This document shows, one piece after another, positions 1 to 11,890 of a DNA stretch of 64,000 nt (positions are counted from its first letter, which is position 1; the number at the start of each line of letters is the position of its first letter). The notes beneath the pieces were generated by a model. It did not search any database. It saw only the letters and a list, made by a program, of their open reading frames with translations, and was not told where the DNA came from. The position numbers and the translations under genes were made by a program. Where the stretch lies: assembly GCA_019722365.1 (NCBI GenBank), contig JADFUC010001453.1, forward strand, positions 1,798,001 through 1,862,000, read 5' to 3'. The stretch comes from Lithospermum erythrorhizon (taxonomy: Eukaryota; Streptophyta; Magnoliopsida; Boraginales; Boraginaceae).

Positions 1-187
1 AAACGAATATAAAAAGAAACAAGAATCATGGTCTTGCTAAGTTGCCCACTGGAGAGAACACCAAGTTTTCAAAGGCAAGCAAATAGAGAGGAACTACTAT
101 GGGTTTTAGCAATATCAGGAGAGAACTGTATATTTAAAGTTTCACAATAATTTTTCGTTATCGTATGTGAACAATCTAAGTTAGAAT
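1..187 (-). other. 3' flank of GEMIN2
   Basis: This sequence follows the GEMIN2 stop codon on the minus strand and most likely holds its 3' UTR. I see no second gene and could not identify a clear polyadenylation signal. Confidence 0.4.
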
Positions 188-3113
188 TCAGGTCCATCCA
201 CTTTCCAACTGCCCGAAGTAACGTCCTGATATTGTGGCCAGAATGTTGAGCATCATCACTTCGTCATCCATTTCTGTCTTTTGGGAACGCAAGCTAGCAC
301 ACTTGCGCAGTAATGATCGAAAAGATGCACTAGTGTCCGCATCCAATGGAGTATCGATTGATGCACATAAAGCAAATACCCACAAACAGTCATCTTTGGA
401 AATATAGCTCATGTTCTCCAGAGACCTTATCCGTTTCCTCAACATCGAAACTCTAGCTACAGACTCCATGTTTAAGATGGTAGACAAGGTGGGGTTGTTT
501 CCAGTATTGTCATTTACAACTTTCTTGCAGCTAGAACTTTCAATAGTATCTGGAGTTTCGCTTCCACATGATGGCAAGGAAGTCATCTGGTCACTAAAAT
601 GATCAACTGAGCATGTATCTGAAGATTGCAAGTTGTTCACACCACAAGCAGTCAACTCTTCGAATGTTTCGACTATGCAGTTTGAAAGCTGAGGAGTTAT
701 TTCTGCTTCATCCGTCACAGAGATACTTGGTTGCTCACTAATGAGTCTATCAGAAGAGTTCTCATAACAGGATAAAGCCTGAATGGACAAAAAGAAAAGA
801 AAAAATGATGCCGTTATGCCAATTATTTGAATGGTAACATATCCAGGTGATAGGTTCTGCCAAATGATTCAATATCTTCTTTGGATTTGGGCATGTTATT
901 GGAAAGTTATCATTTTCAAGATATAAGTTGATTCATTGTAGAAACAAAATAGACATGTAGTAACACATTACAAAATGTAACAAAAACACATAAAGCAGAA
1001 GCAAGAACATATACCTGCCTCAACTGTGAAAAATCAGAGAGGAACGTGTCTTCCCACTTTTTGAGTGGTAACAAGTGATCCGGACACTTGGCAATCTCAG
1101 GAATTTGAGGCATATATGCAGTCTGCTCGCTCATTAACCTGCTCTTATCCACCTTAGAGACCTTCACTTTTGGAATCCGAGCAGCTTCCCATCTATCAAC
1201 AGAAAAGCTTAATCTGACTTGAACAACTAGGACACAGCAAGGATTGTTTTATAACACTTAAATCAGCTAATGATCTCGCAGTACTAAAGGAAGAAACTAC
1301 TAGTCTTTTGATCATCAACGGCAGAAATTTCACATATTAACGAACGCAACAAGCTGTAACGCAATAGTCACACAGTTAATAAGTACAGTAAGATCGAATT
1401 CCTATAATTTCTGGGATATGTTTATACAATTAAGGTCCCTAAATGATTATTGGCTAGAAATCATTTCGGATTCGCAAGCAATATTCTATTCACTGCCTAA
1501 TGGAAGCAAAGGAAGTTCAATTTGTGGTCACACAGCATCAGAAATGCAGCAAACGGAAGAGTTTGGGAGGAGGAATCTTACCTTACACGTCGAAGATATT
1601 CAAGTCCATCTTCTGGAGGGCCAGAATCAAAATCAGGTTCTCCTGAAACAAAAAATGCTGGCCTCAAGATGGTTTCATATTCTTCATCACTCTCCTCGTC
1701 ATCATCACAAAATTGTTCCTCAGCAATTGGGTCTCTACTCTGGATACATGCAGACATGTCTGAGTCTGCTGAATCCCCATTGATAAGTTTACTATCTGCA
1801 TTGTGAGAATAACTCTCACCTTAGAATAAAAACAGACATAGTAGCAGATCAAGCAACTTCTTAAATTTACTAATGAATTAAGGGAATTATAATTACTACT
1901 TTGTAGAAGATAAGTAAATAAACCTTCAAACGAAATTGCAAGACAAAAAAGAAAAATAAATACATGTAAACTTATTAAGGGCATACATGCTAATATATTG
2001 AGCATCAGATTATAATCAAATTTACATGTGAATTCATATGAACTTTTGCTTTAAAGGCAATCTCATATGCCTTAAACAGCAGTGGATTGGAACTCAAATG
2101 GTTGAAAAGGGAACTATAAAAGTACCATATTATGTGCATTATGCATAAACCATTATATTGAACAACTTGGTAAGATAAACAAACGCACCTAGAAGGCCAA
2201 ACTTCTTTATTTGGAGAGCAATAAATAGATGCAAGTTATAAGGTGTTCCCTGGTGCATTTGTCTATAGACACGCTAAAAATTACAGTATATGAAAGCCTC
2301 TTGCTTGAAACAGCCTACTCATCCACAGGAATCAACACACAGCCGCAACATTACAATAAATCCACAATGATATTACACACAACAATAGTAGTGATAATAC
2401 ATTGTGTATACAAACTACAACATGTATAAAGGAACTACATAACAATTAACTCCATCTTCTAAAACCGGACTCATAAACCAAATCGGCTCATTACACTACC
2501 TACACTTCTAATCATTGTGAAGTAGTAGATAGTGTTTACACTTCATTAAATGAAACAATAAAAGCACATTCTTAGCCGGGAGTAATGTTGCGTCAGACCC
2601 CCTAACCTTCCTAGGCAGTAACTTCAAAGGTGGGGGCATGTTAATGTTAACTTAAAGCCAAACGCATGTACCAACATACTGTCTTAGAGCAGCTGAAACC
2701 TTACCTGAAGCCGCAGGGCACTTACGCCGCGGATCAAACTCCACAGTGATCTGCTGTTTCTGATTCTTACAACCAATTAAACTATCATACTCCTCAGTCA
2801 CTTCAGGCCCTAATCCACAATAAACTTCAACCCACTTCTTCTTCTGCTCTTCTTCACACACAAACCTCATCTCCACCATCTCCTTTATTGTATAACATAT
2901 AACCCCCTCTCTAGGAACACACACAAACCCCTCATTTCCCAAACCAACATCCCTAAAAATCGAATCTTTTTCAATACCATCATCCTTTTTCTTCCCCCTC
3001 CCTCTCCTCCTTTGCCTCTTTTCTCTCTTCACTTCAATTTCTTGAACCAAATTCTCAACACCCATTTCTTCAAATCCCAAATTCATATCAACATTCACAT
3101 CAATTAAAGCCAT
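188..3113 (-). CDS. GEMIN2: Gemin2 (SIP1) homologue, SMN-complex/snRNP assembly factor
   Basis: The model has four exons on the minus strand: 3113-2705, 1819-1582, 1192-1015 and 778-188. Junctions are GT-AG and in phase, giving 471 aa. The best signature spans the exon 2/3 junction (about residues 205-230): a PPEDGLEYLRRVRWEAARIP block followed by a VSKVD segment, the hallmark of Gemin2. Downstream come LSDFSQLRQ (ends at residue 275) and a C-terminal helical block with WVFALCASIDTPLDAD, RKCASLR and MLNILATISGRYFGQ. Exon 1 (residues 1-136) is a plant-type extension with a very basic stretch near residues 30-48, a possible nuclear localisation signal. Exon 2 has an acidic patch (DDDEESDEEYE). 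Gemin2 binds the Sm-protein ring during spliceosomal snRNP assembly. The start is the first ATG of the open exon. Identity is secure; the exact C-terminus (LESGWT) is slightly less so. Confidence 0.9.
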
Positions 3114-3377
3114 GTTTTAAAGTACAATAACACTCCACAAACACAAAATGGAAGCTTAAAATGCCAAGTTAAAATCTTGGGTTAAATTTAATTTCAACAA
3201 TTAAAAAAATTCAAGAAAATAGAAGAAAGTAGCAAAAAAGTTTACTTTAAGATGAAATATGAAAGGGATTTTACTCGAGTAACAACCAATTTGGAGTATT
3301 TGTGTAGGGTTTTTCAGAAGGTTTATCTAAATTAAGCAGAAACTATTATACTCCCTCCCTTTTTTTTTTTTTTGGTT
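3114..3377. other. GEMIN2 upstream region
   Basis: This AT-rich DNA lies between the GEMIN2 start codon and the left end of the long-terminal-inverted-repeat element. It ends in a pyrimidine/T run (3353-3373). The GEMIN2 promoter must lie here or inside the inserted element, because the element starts only about 265 bp upstream of the ATG. I could not assign a specific TATA box. Confidence 0.4.
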
Positions 3378-3535
3378 AATTCGTTTTTAGGTCCTTATCT
3401 GTGAGTATCTTTTTTAGTTGATCACTATCTTATCGGATCTTTTCGGTAATGGTCGCAAAGCTTTCTATCTTTTCGAGGCAGTCGCATCGTATTTAGCCAC
3501 GAAAAAACACATTTTTAACAACAAAATACATACAA
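3378..3535 (+). repeat. Left terminal inverted repeat of the 5.9-kb element
   Basis: The arm runs from AATTCG to AAAATACATACAA and pairs with 9101-9270 read in reverse complement. Several small gaps and substitutions show it is old. Confidence 0.65.
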
Positions 3536-6500
3536 GCGTCGCGTTTGAGGTGCGTGATGTATACCAATGTGATTAAGTGGAGGCACGTGGTAATTTCATG
3601 TTTTTGGAGGGAAAATCAATCTATAAAAGCGGTGGAGCACGTTGTATTGTATTGTTGTATCTTTCACGCTAATTGATAATTTTAAATTGAAAAACCTCGG
3701 ATTGATTATACGCGAGATTCAGCCCAGCAGCGCGTAAATAATAATCGTCTTACGTGGTAGCGAATCCGATATCAGAAATCTTGTTAAGGGCGGGTCGGCA
3801 TTGATTGGGTAAAACTTCATGGAGAAAATCTGGTAAAGAAGGTTTGTAGAAGATTAGCATATAGATCGAGTTAGAGTGGTTGCTTAGATTTGGGAATTGG
3901 ATTGATGAGCACATTATACTCTTGTCGATTTGTTATGAGCGAGAAATTGGAGAGAATTTGAGCGAGCAGTGTGGATTTTAGGTTTTTTTTAGCACAGCCC
4001 CGGTTTGTGTATTTTTTAGTGTTTCTTCGGGACTTGGATGATTTCAACACAATTGCGGTGTGGTATCTGGGTTTCCTGACACTTGTTAAATTAGCGATTT
4101 ACTTAAATGAGTGCGTTTTAATGGTATTTCAATTGTTCTGACAACTTTATTTTTAGATGTTTAATGGTGTTTCGGTTGTTCAAACCACTTTGTTTTTGGA
4201 TGTTTAATGGGACAGTTTATGTGTACTAATGAATGATTTGTTCTGATGAATGTTTCATTCTCTTCTTAACTAATGTATGTGTTTCCACTGCTTGTGAGTA
4301 GCATGAGCTGCGGTCTGAACAATAGTTCGTGAGCTATGGTCCACGAGCTATGGTCACAGCCACTATTATAAGTGGCCCAGATAAATCTTTGGTCAAACAA
4401 AAGTTAACCCGGTAAAAAATAGTGTTAAAAGGTAAGTTATGGCTTGTAAAAATTTGAAAAAAAGAATATATTTCATGGAAAATGATGAAAAAAATAGTCT
4501 TTAATTCATTAAAGGTAAGATAAGTAACAACGTCAAATGTCTACTTTTACCCTTGACTTTAATTTAAATTCCGTAAGGTTAAAAAGCCAGTGCAGTTCAC
4601 AAAAATGAAATTTCAAATGCCTCCATTCAGCAAATCGTCCCCGAGCCTGATACATGTAATATACGCATCTTATGTGGTAGATGGTGTAAGGCGAGAAAGA
4701 TGATCCTCTTGTTTTAGTTTAACTTCGCCGTAGAAGATAGTCTTGTTGAGGCCAGATCCTCAGCCATTGATTTCCTAGGACAAGTCAGCGCGTTATGACA
4801 TACGCTGACCATGTCTTCTGATTGAATCGGGCACTCGCCCCAAGCATGAAAACTCCATCGTGTTCTTATGCTTAAATGCTTGTAGAACAACTTCTCAAAC
4901 TCTTACCACTCTGCCAGCGTCTTTGGTCAGAGCATCTTTTCCCGGTCTTTCTGGTAGAGACTCGTGTCGGGTGGAAGGATATTTGGATATGGACTGCGTC
5001 AGGGCCCCTCGAGGCTCGAAAATGGTTGTAGATCATCGGCCGTAACTTAGAAGGTAGTTTTGTGCATGTTGGAGTCTTTGTTGCAGCAAACTTGTACACA
5101 CAAATTGCGTGCTACAAGGAATCCCTTAAACTACCATAAACCGCATGAGCGATTAGCCTTACATGTTGACATGGTATGTTGAGCGAGAAGTGACTTACAT
5201 TACCTAAATCCGGAAGCTACGGTGATGTAGTCATAGATCTTTTTCCCTACGTTTGATACATCGTCGTACCTTGAATGGCCCATGCCGCTTCCGTAAACTT
5301 TTTCACGTTCCTGCTTACATGCGTGTAAATGATTGTGTGGTAAATTGTGTTGACAATAGGTGATGATTGGTTGATCGTTCGACATTATTAAGAAAACATT
5401 GAATGTTTCGGCCGATTATTTACAGTCTTTGTCTGATTGGTTGTAGGAAGAAATCTGAATCTAGTCCATTTCCTTGGATACATCCTTACATGTGCCTCGC
5501 GTCCTTTCAGTAGATCACAATTCTTGGATTCTTTAAATCACAATATTAGTATGGCTCATTAAGCGGCTATCCTTCATCATCTTTTTAAACATCTTTTGAT
5601 GTCTAGCACTCGATTTAAATGCCCAGGTGTTTAACACAAAGTCGTGATTGCATGAAGCGATTCATTCTTTATCGCATTTTTTGAGGTCCTGCGAGCATTT
5701 AGATTTGTTTGTTGATTCCACTTATTCGAGGAATTGAAATTAAAGTTTAGGACTAAGATTGGGACTAAAGTTTAGGGACTAAAGTTTAGAGACTAAAGTT
5801 CAGGGACTATACGCCTGGCGGTCGTCATCAGCCTTGCATGAATACGTTTTATGTTTCCATACCCGGATCTTTCGCTTCCAGCGATCACGAACCGTGTCCG
5901 CAGTACGTATTCTCCAACTTCCGCGCGCCCGTGCGGTGGGTAGATTCCGTTGTCGCGTCGAGACTACGGTGTAGTCGACCGCAGATACTTGGCGCTTTAG
6001 AATCAACCATCAAAGACATGCAAATCACTACTGACTAGCTAAGAATCGCTTTAGCCCGGTGGTGCGAGCGTCACGTAAACCGCGTTAATTTTGCTCATGA
6101 AGAACTGGTGATGGCGGTTGAACCGGGCGTAATGTCCGTAACTCAGCTTTGCGCTCCGTGATGCAGCAAATTGTTAACCCGTTACGAAACATCCGAGGTA
6201 ACGACTACCTTTATATTTCTCCATTACCGTAGTACGTCTTTGATTTCAACCTTGATTCTTCAAAATTGTCGCGATGAAATTCTTAAGAAGCGTCTTTGGT
6301 TGTCTTGGTACTTTGTTCATTACCTCGCTTTGCAGCGACAGTGGTGTTGGTATTTTCATGGAGGTCCACAGCGAGATTATCGTTCTGACAGAGAATATTG
6401 ACAGACAAGTTTCGTGCACTTGACTCTGGAGCAAAAATGTTGGAAATCAATGAGGGTCAGTTCACTTTTATTATGTAAGATTGCGTGATTGTGTGTCAGT

Positions 6501-6689
6501 TCATTTACCGGTTTGGTTAAATGAGATTCACCGTAACAGTGTTCACTTAGTAATTGTATATTTACTAATGTGGGTTCTACGTGACAATTTAGGGGTTATG
6601 AAGCGTTCTTTAGATCTTTTCGTTAATCGTTATAATAATAGTAATTGGTCAATTATTATCGTTAATTGACTTCTTATTATCCCGGCGCA

Positions 6690-7350
6690 GAGAATTCATG
6701 TCTGATGATATTGAATAATATTCATTGAATGAAATTAAACGAGACTTAACATTGAGAAATGTATCTCTTCCAATATTTATATATTTGTCAAATGTTGTTG
6801 AGTAGGCATCGATTGGTTAAAACTTGCGAGTTTAGTCGATTCATGATTGAAATTGATGATAACTTGATAGTTATTCGATGGTGACTAAATTAGTATTTTA
6901 ATTGACTTGTTAAGTTAATTAAAATAGAACTCAACTCCAGCTGTGATGACTCATTATTTAATTAGAAGCTTATAGAGTCTAATTAAGTTAACGAGTTAAG
7001 CGATTTGTTAACAGGAGTTGCTTGGAGTTAATTTGGGACTTGGTATTTAAATAGGGGATTAGGTTTTTATAATGTCATAAAAAAACTTCAGCTCCCCCAC
7101 TCTTAAGCAGCCCCCTCCCATAGAATTGGAGAAAACTACTGATTTCATTCATCTTGAGCTTCTATGAAGTTCGAGTACTCGGTTCGTTTCCACTCTTGGT
7201 GTCTGATCCCCAGAGACGTCGTTCGATTGTTAAAGAAGCTTTTAGAGAGGACTTTGAAGGGATTTCACGCGGGTTGATTGTGAGGATTCCCAGGTTCATT
7301 CAGCCGGATTTACTTGATGTAAGAATTATTTATAATGATTTATATTTTTG
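6690..7350 (+). repeat. LTR-like promoter/leader segment inside the 5.9-kb element (weak)
   Basis: The segment has an AT-rich upstream part, a TATA-like TATTTAAATAGGGG at about 7045, then a C-rich leader with CAGCTCCCCC and CCCCCTCCC. This layout is like the R/U5 side of a plant LTR. No partner LTR, primer-binding site or polyprotein was found nearby, so it may be a solo LTR or just a transposon promoter. Confidence 0.25.
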
Positions 7351-7599
7351 TGTTTTAGACAATATATACATTAATTTGAGTCCAGGGATGTATGAATTGG
7401 TGTTTATCACGAATAAAAATAACCACAAAATACATAGAAAGCTTGCCCCGCTTTTGAATCACATTCATGCGCTATTTGTCATTCTTTAAAAACTTAGAGT
7501 GGCTTATTTATCTTAACGCGTATTCACTTATAAAAGGCACCTAAAATCTTATTGTGACCAAATACCATGTCGGGGACTAAGATTGGATTTTTAAGATGC

Positions 7600-8660
7600 C
7601 TTTCACTATTAAACTCATGCCAGCTCTTCTCTTTTCCTTCTTGCTTGCTTCGGCGAGCTGAAGCGGAATTCCAGCGTCCTCACTCTTGCTGCTGACTCCG
7701 CCCTTCGTCGAATATTCAAACTTTCCGCCGGTGGTAGCCCCGATGTAATTAATTTGGTCCCGTATCTTCCAAGGCCGTCGCAAATCGAGTAACATGGCCC
7801 TGCCAATTCACCGGTATCTTCGTTCTAAGTTCACATCGATTGCCATAATCAAAGTCGTCTTCCTGCATTGAAATTTTCGGTTCATGGTCATATTAAATCA
7901 TAGTCGACATCTGCATCCCATCATAGATGACATTGTTCTCCTCGTTAATTTATCCCCCCTGGCTTTCATCCGACCCATGAACTCGTCGTTGACACAGACC
8001 TTTATACTTTTTGCCCTACGCTTTGAACTTTATTACCCCTCGAGCCATTAAACCCCTATACTATTGGCTCAGCGCCTCCTTGGCCATGCCTCCAGTACCA
8101 TCGAGCCGCATGCTGCCGCCGAGACCCACAGACTCACATCGCCTCACAACGAGCCGCTGACCCACGTACTCTTGCCGCCCCACAGACTGTCATGCCAGCT
8201 CCCCCAGCTTGACATGTTTTGGGGATCAATCTTAGAGGCCCCATATCCTTTGAACCACTAACAAACTTCGCCTCTTGGATTTGTTAATTTCCTTAGTAAC
8301 TTTGGACCTTGTCGTCTAAGATACTTACATAAATCTCACTTAAAATCCATGGCTGCTTATGGCTTTTACGCTAGGGTGGTAACATATAATCCTATTACCC
8401 AAACCCGCCGTCCGTTCTAGCGTATCATCAGCGTCGTTACCGTCTTAAGTTGGGTTGGCTTAATCGTTCAAAGAAGTCATAAACTTCTTATAAAATAGAA
8501 GCAAATCTGTCGGCCTAAATACGCATGAGCAGTACATTAACCCAAATCATGGTCATTCGACACCCACAGCTGATGTCACAGCCACCGACCCGCTTCCCTT
8601 TGATATCACATCTGGTGACCCCAGAAACTACAGAGCACTCATTAGCCACTAATCTTTAGA
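7600..8660. other. GC-richer interior segment without a recognisable gene
   Basis: Base composition is clearly richer in G and C than the flanks, with several frames that look vaguely coding but are broken by stops. It could be a decayed captured gene fragment inside the inverted-repeat element or eroded transposon coding sequence. I recognise no domain on either strand. Confidence 0.3.
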
Positions 8661-9100
8661 GTAAAAGAAATCATTTTTCACTCACACCTTAATATGCGTG
8701 GTGTTAGTAGCGACAAAAAACCTCTAAATTGAACATGCATAAGAATAAAAGTACAATAAATTATGGAAATTGTACATTAACTTACCATGTCATTTAGGAA
8801 GTGGAAGGGTTCTTCTTCTACTCGAGGAATTGATGGGGTTCTTTATACCTCGAATAACTTCGTAGGTAATTCTTTTCTGAAGGCCCACGCGGGACCTCTC
8901 TCTCCCGTTGATTGAGAATTTTGATTGAAGGGGTTTTGAAAGTTGTGGTGAAGGGTGTCAGAAAGGTTTTTTGGATTTGGTGATGAAAACTAGATGAAAG
9001 TGATTAAAGTGATTAATTGGATTAAAATTAGATTTGAAAATTTATGTGTTAATTCCTCCAAGGCGTCTAGTAAGAATAAGGGTAGAATAGTCATTTAACT

Positions 9101-9270
9101 TTTGTATGTATTTTGCTGTCAAAAATGTGTTTTTTTTGGTTAAATATGGGGATGGGACCAAGCCTGAAAAGATACAAAGTTTAGGAATGTGGTAGAAAAG
9201 ATCGGAAAGTATAGGGTTAGAAGTAGAAAAAGATATTAAAAGCTAGTATAAGGGCCAGGAAAAGCGAATT
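9101..9270 (-). repeat. Right terminal inverted repeat of the 5.9-kb element
   Basis: Read on the minus strand from 9270, it begins AATTCGCTTTT and ends AAAATACATACAAA, matching 3378-3535. Confidence 0.65.
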
Positions 9271-9689
9271 GTTTTTTTTTTCCCAAAGTTTTCGCGTATG
9301 ATTATATATTTATATTATGAAACTATTATTCTTAATTATATATTCAAAAATTATAAAAATAATATTATGAAAGCTATTTTGAAAGATAAATTTAATTATA
9401 TAAATTTTATATCTACTTAGAATAATGATTAGTTATTAATTAATAATGCGATAATAAATACCGATTTACGAAAACGTCGAATAAAGGAAGGGAATGAGTA
9501 GTATATAGTTTTGTTTAAGTCTGTTGGTTTGAGGGAAAGAAGAAATGCCATGCTGTTTTGGGTTAAAATTGGATATTGCACCGTGACAAAAATGATTAAA
9601 TCAACATGATACTATCTACATTTTAATTAATGATAATAACATTTTACTTATATCATCATAATCATATATATATAATAATTATATAAAAA
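9271..9689. other. AT-rich intergenic DNA
   Basis: Low-complexity AT-rich sequence with runs of ATATAT and no open frame of interest. I see no gene or clear repeat structure. Confidence 0.5.
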
Positions 9690-10675
9690 GAAAGTATCGT
9701 GTCCCTCCACTGCGCGTTGTCGTTATATCGGCCGGCGTGGAGGATTTATTTATTTATTTATTTTTGCTTTTTTATAATTTTTTAGCAGAGAGGTTGCGCT
9801 TTAACGCATAAAAGTTAATGCGTAATTTTATTAGCTTATGTCAAAATTTTGTATCGCGTCTTTGCTCAAATTCGCATCTCGGCCACTCTAATTTATTTAT
9901 TATCCCGTCTCGGCCTCTGTCATTTATTGTCAATCGTTTAATTGCTCTTTTTATGTTGCAGTATCAAACATTTCGTTAATGAAACATTTGTTATATGAAG
10001 AAGAAATATGTCCAATTGAGATTAAAATATTCTGGCATTCTTATTATTTCGTTTTCTTGGTTTTTGCTTGTATTATTAACTTTCGATGTATTTGATTTTT
10101 TTATCAAGCGTAATATAAAAATGACTACGGCGTGTTGACACCTTTTTATTTTTTCCCTTTTTAATTCCACTCTGATTTTCCTCCTTTTAGCGTGCGACCT
10201 TTTTCCCGTTTTTTTATTTTTAGCGGGCCGCCGTCATTTGAAAGTTATCTTTTCGATTTATTGAAAACATAATTAAATTTGCCTCCCCTCTTTTCTACAG
10301 TTCACTTTCATCATTTTAGTATTCAATCGTTCTGATAAACTCTTTTAACCGGCCCATTCGACATCTTACATTAATTTATTGGTGCGATTCGTAAATAGTA
10401 GCCGGTTTTTCGTTTACGATCTTTTTGTTTCAGAAAAGCCAAATAGTTAGGCGCTTTTGATGTATTAACGGTTGCGTTAAACTACTTTCATCTTTTTATA
10501 CCATTGTCGCTCTTTCTAAGACAATGTTGTTTTGGCTAAACTACTCTATGTTTTCGCTACTTATTGGCTATTTCATTGTCGTGAATCTATGATGTTTCGT
10601 ACACCTCTTAACCTCAACCAATAATTGAATTAAGAACAAGCGCCCGTCGTTTGGCCTTTGCCCGATTAATAATGT
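9690..10675 (+). mobile_element. Decayed Helitron-like element, copy 1
   Basis: It shares the same ordered blocks as 19325-21194: an opening near TATAAAAAG, then ATCAAACATTTCGTTAATGA, GAAAACATAATTAAATT and TTGAATTAAGAACAA. The 3' end at 10640-10675 corresponds to the hairpin/CTAG end of the other copy. Here CCCGTCGTTTGGCC replaces the perfect hairpin, and the CTAG is gone (GATTAATA). No ORF is present. It is old and non-autonomous. Confidence 0.45.
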
Positions 10676-10815
10676 AGCGATGGAAAGATAAGGAAAAAAA
10701 TAAAGTAACACGATAAAAGACGGAGCGAAAAAATCATTGCCTTGAAATTAATAATTGACTTTGTTTACTATGAATAATTTTATCCAAGTTAATCAAGATT
10801 AATAAGTCTATGCAT

Positions 10816-11074
10816 TTACCTTCATCAATTTTAAAACGTATTATTTCCTCGATCGCGTACCTGGGCCAAGCATAAACCTCGTGACATTAAGCGAGGAGCA
10901 GAATCACGGATATGCCTCAACGCATCAGCATTTGAGTCTCCTTGCTACCATTGCAACTTCGTGATCGGCACATCCTCATGGGTTCGAACCCTTATCAATT
11001 GCAAAGATCGAAGACAACATCAATCCAAAGCTCTCAACCACTAAATATGTCACGAGGTTACCTTCATCAATTTT
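10816..11074 (-). mobile_element. tRNA-derived SINE with 17-bp target-site duplication
   Basis: Direct repeats TTACCTTCATCAATTTT at 10816-10832 and 11058-11074 flank a 225-bp body (10833-11057). On the minus strand the body has an A-box-like TAGTGGTTGAGAG near its 5' end and a perfect B-box GGGTTCGAACCC about 40 bp downstream (near 10990). These are the two internal RNA polymerase III promoter elements of tRNA-derived SINEs. The size, internal promoter and long duplication all fit L1-type target-primed insertion. The family is not identified. Confidence 0.75.
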
Positions 11075-11540
11075 CAAATCACTAGTGATGTAGTTGATTA
11101 TCATGGAGAGATTACTAGATTAGTGATATACAAATAATGTTTTATTATGCTTTTTCGTTATGGGAACATGTACGAAGAGAGCACTAAAACACGAGTAAAG
11201 CATGAGTAATAAAATTATCTAGTTTTAACTTTTTTTAAAAAAATTTAAGTAAGGTCAGGAACAGTTAATAGATCAATTCAAACTTTTAACTTTTGACATA
11301 TTTTAGGAAGCAATTGTGCAATTTTCTCTAGTAGTTAAAAGGTTCGTGTTTAGCTGAAGCACGAACCAATGAATGGCCTCTTTGTTCTCTACTGAGTCGG
11401 CAGGAATAGTAATTAGACCATATGCAATAGGGAATCATTAGGGTGTCAAGAGAGAATTATTTCATACAACAGACGATCAATCGAAAGGCTAAATTTAATA
11501 TCCTATGAGACAAGATCAAATTTTGATCCGACTAAAAAAT
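11075..11540. other. Intergenic spacer
   Basis: AT-rich DNA with no recognisable gene. It separates the SINE from the PIF/Harbinger region. Confidence 0.4.
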
Positions 11541-11890
11541 TTGGATTAATCTAAATGTGGGCCCCACGCGAATAAAAAGAAAAGAAAAACATCGGCCAAC
11601 AAATTGGGCCACTTGCCTGGCCGTTGTGCCCGGCCACTTGGTCAGAAATTTTAAGAAATACCACGCTGGCGGGTCGATTGGCTCTTTTTTTCACTTCATT
11701 TTTAAAATATTTTTTGGTATCAATAATTAAGCAAAAATAAAATAAAATTATACTACTATTTTTATTTTTCAGCCTCTATAAATAAAGTTCTGTGTTCAAG
11801 GCCATTTAACACAAAAAAAAAAATCAAGTTTTTTACACCCTTTTATTCTTCTTTAATCACTTTTTCTCTTGCGATTTTCAGCACAAATCT

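Larger units (their letters stand above)
3378..9270. mobile_element. 5.9-kb element with long terminal inverted repeats (MULE-like candidate)
   Basis: The ends are inverted copies of each other. The left arm is 3378-3535 and the right arm is 9101-9270. Matching blocks, in order from the outside, include AATTCG, CCTTAT, ATCTTTTT, GATCTTTTC, ATCTTTTC, AACACATTTTT and AAAATACATACAA. Both ends abut T-runs, so a target-site duplication cannot be read cleanly. Long TIRs point to a Mutator-like element, but I found no recognisable transposase, zinc finger or SWIM motif inside. Short interior open frames on both strands look like noise. A GT donor-like site near 8790 read on the minus strand, just inside the right TIR, suggests an ancestral transcript entering from that side. 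MULE assignment is inference. Confidence 0.6.

Noticed and set aside
1418..1806. Plus-strand ORFs of 121 and 94 codons
   Set aside because: They are antisense to GEMIN2 exon 2, whose phase and motif match are secure.
10985..10997. tRNA gene suggested by GGTTCGAACC
   Set aside because: No acceptor stem or cloverleaf is present. The A-box, B-box spacing and flanking 17-bp duplication show a SINE instead.
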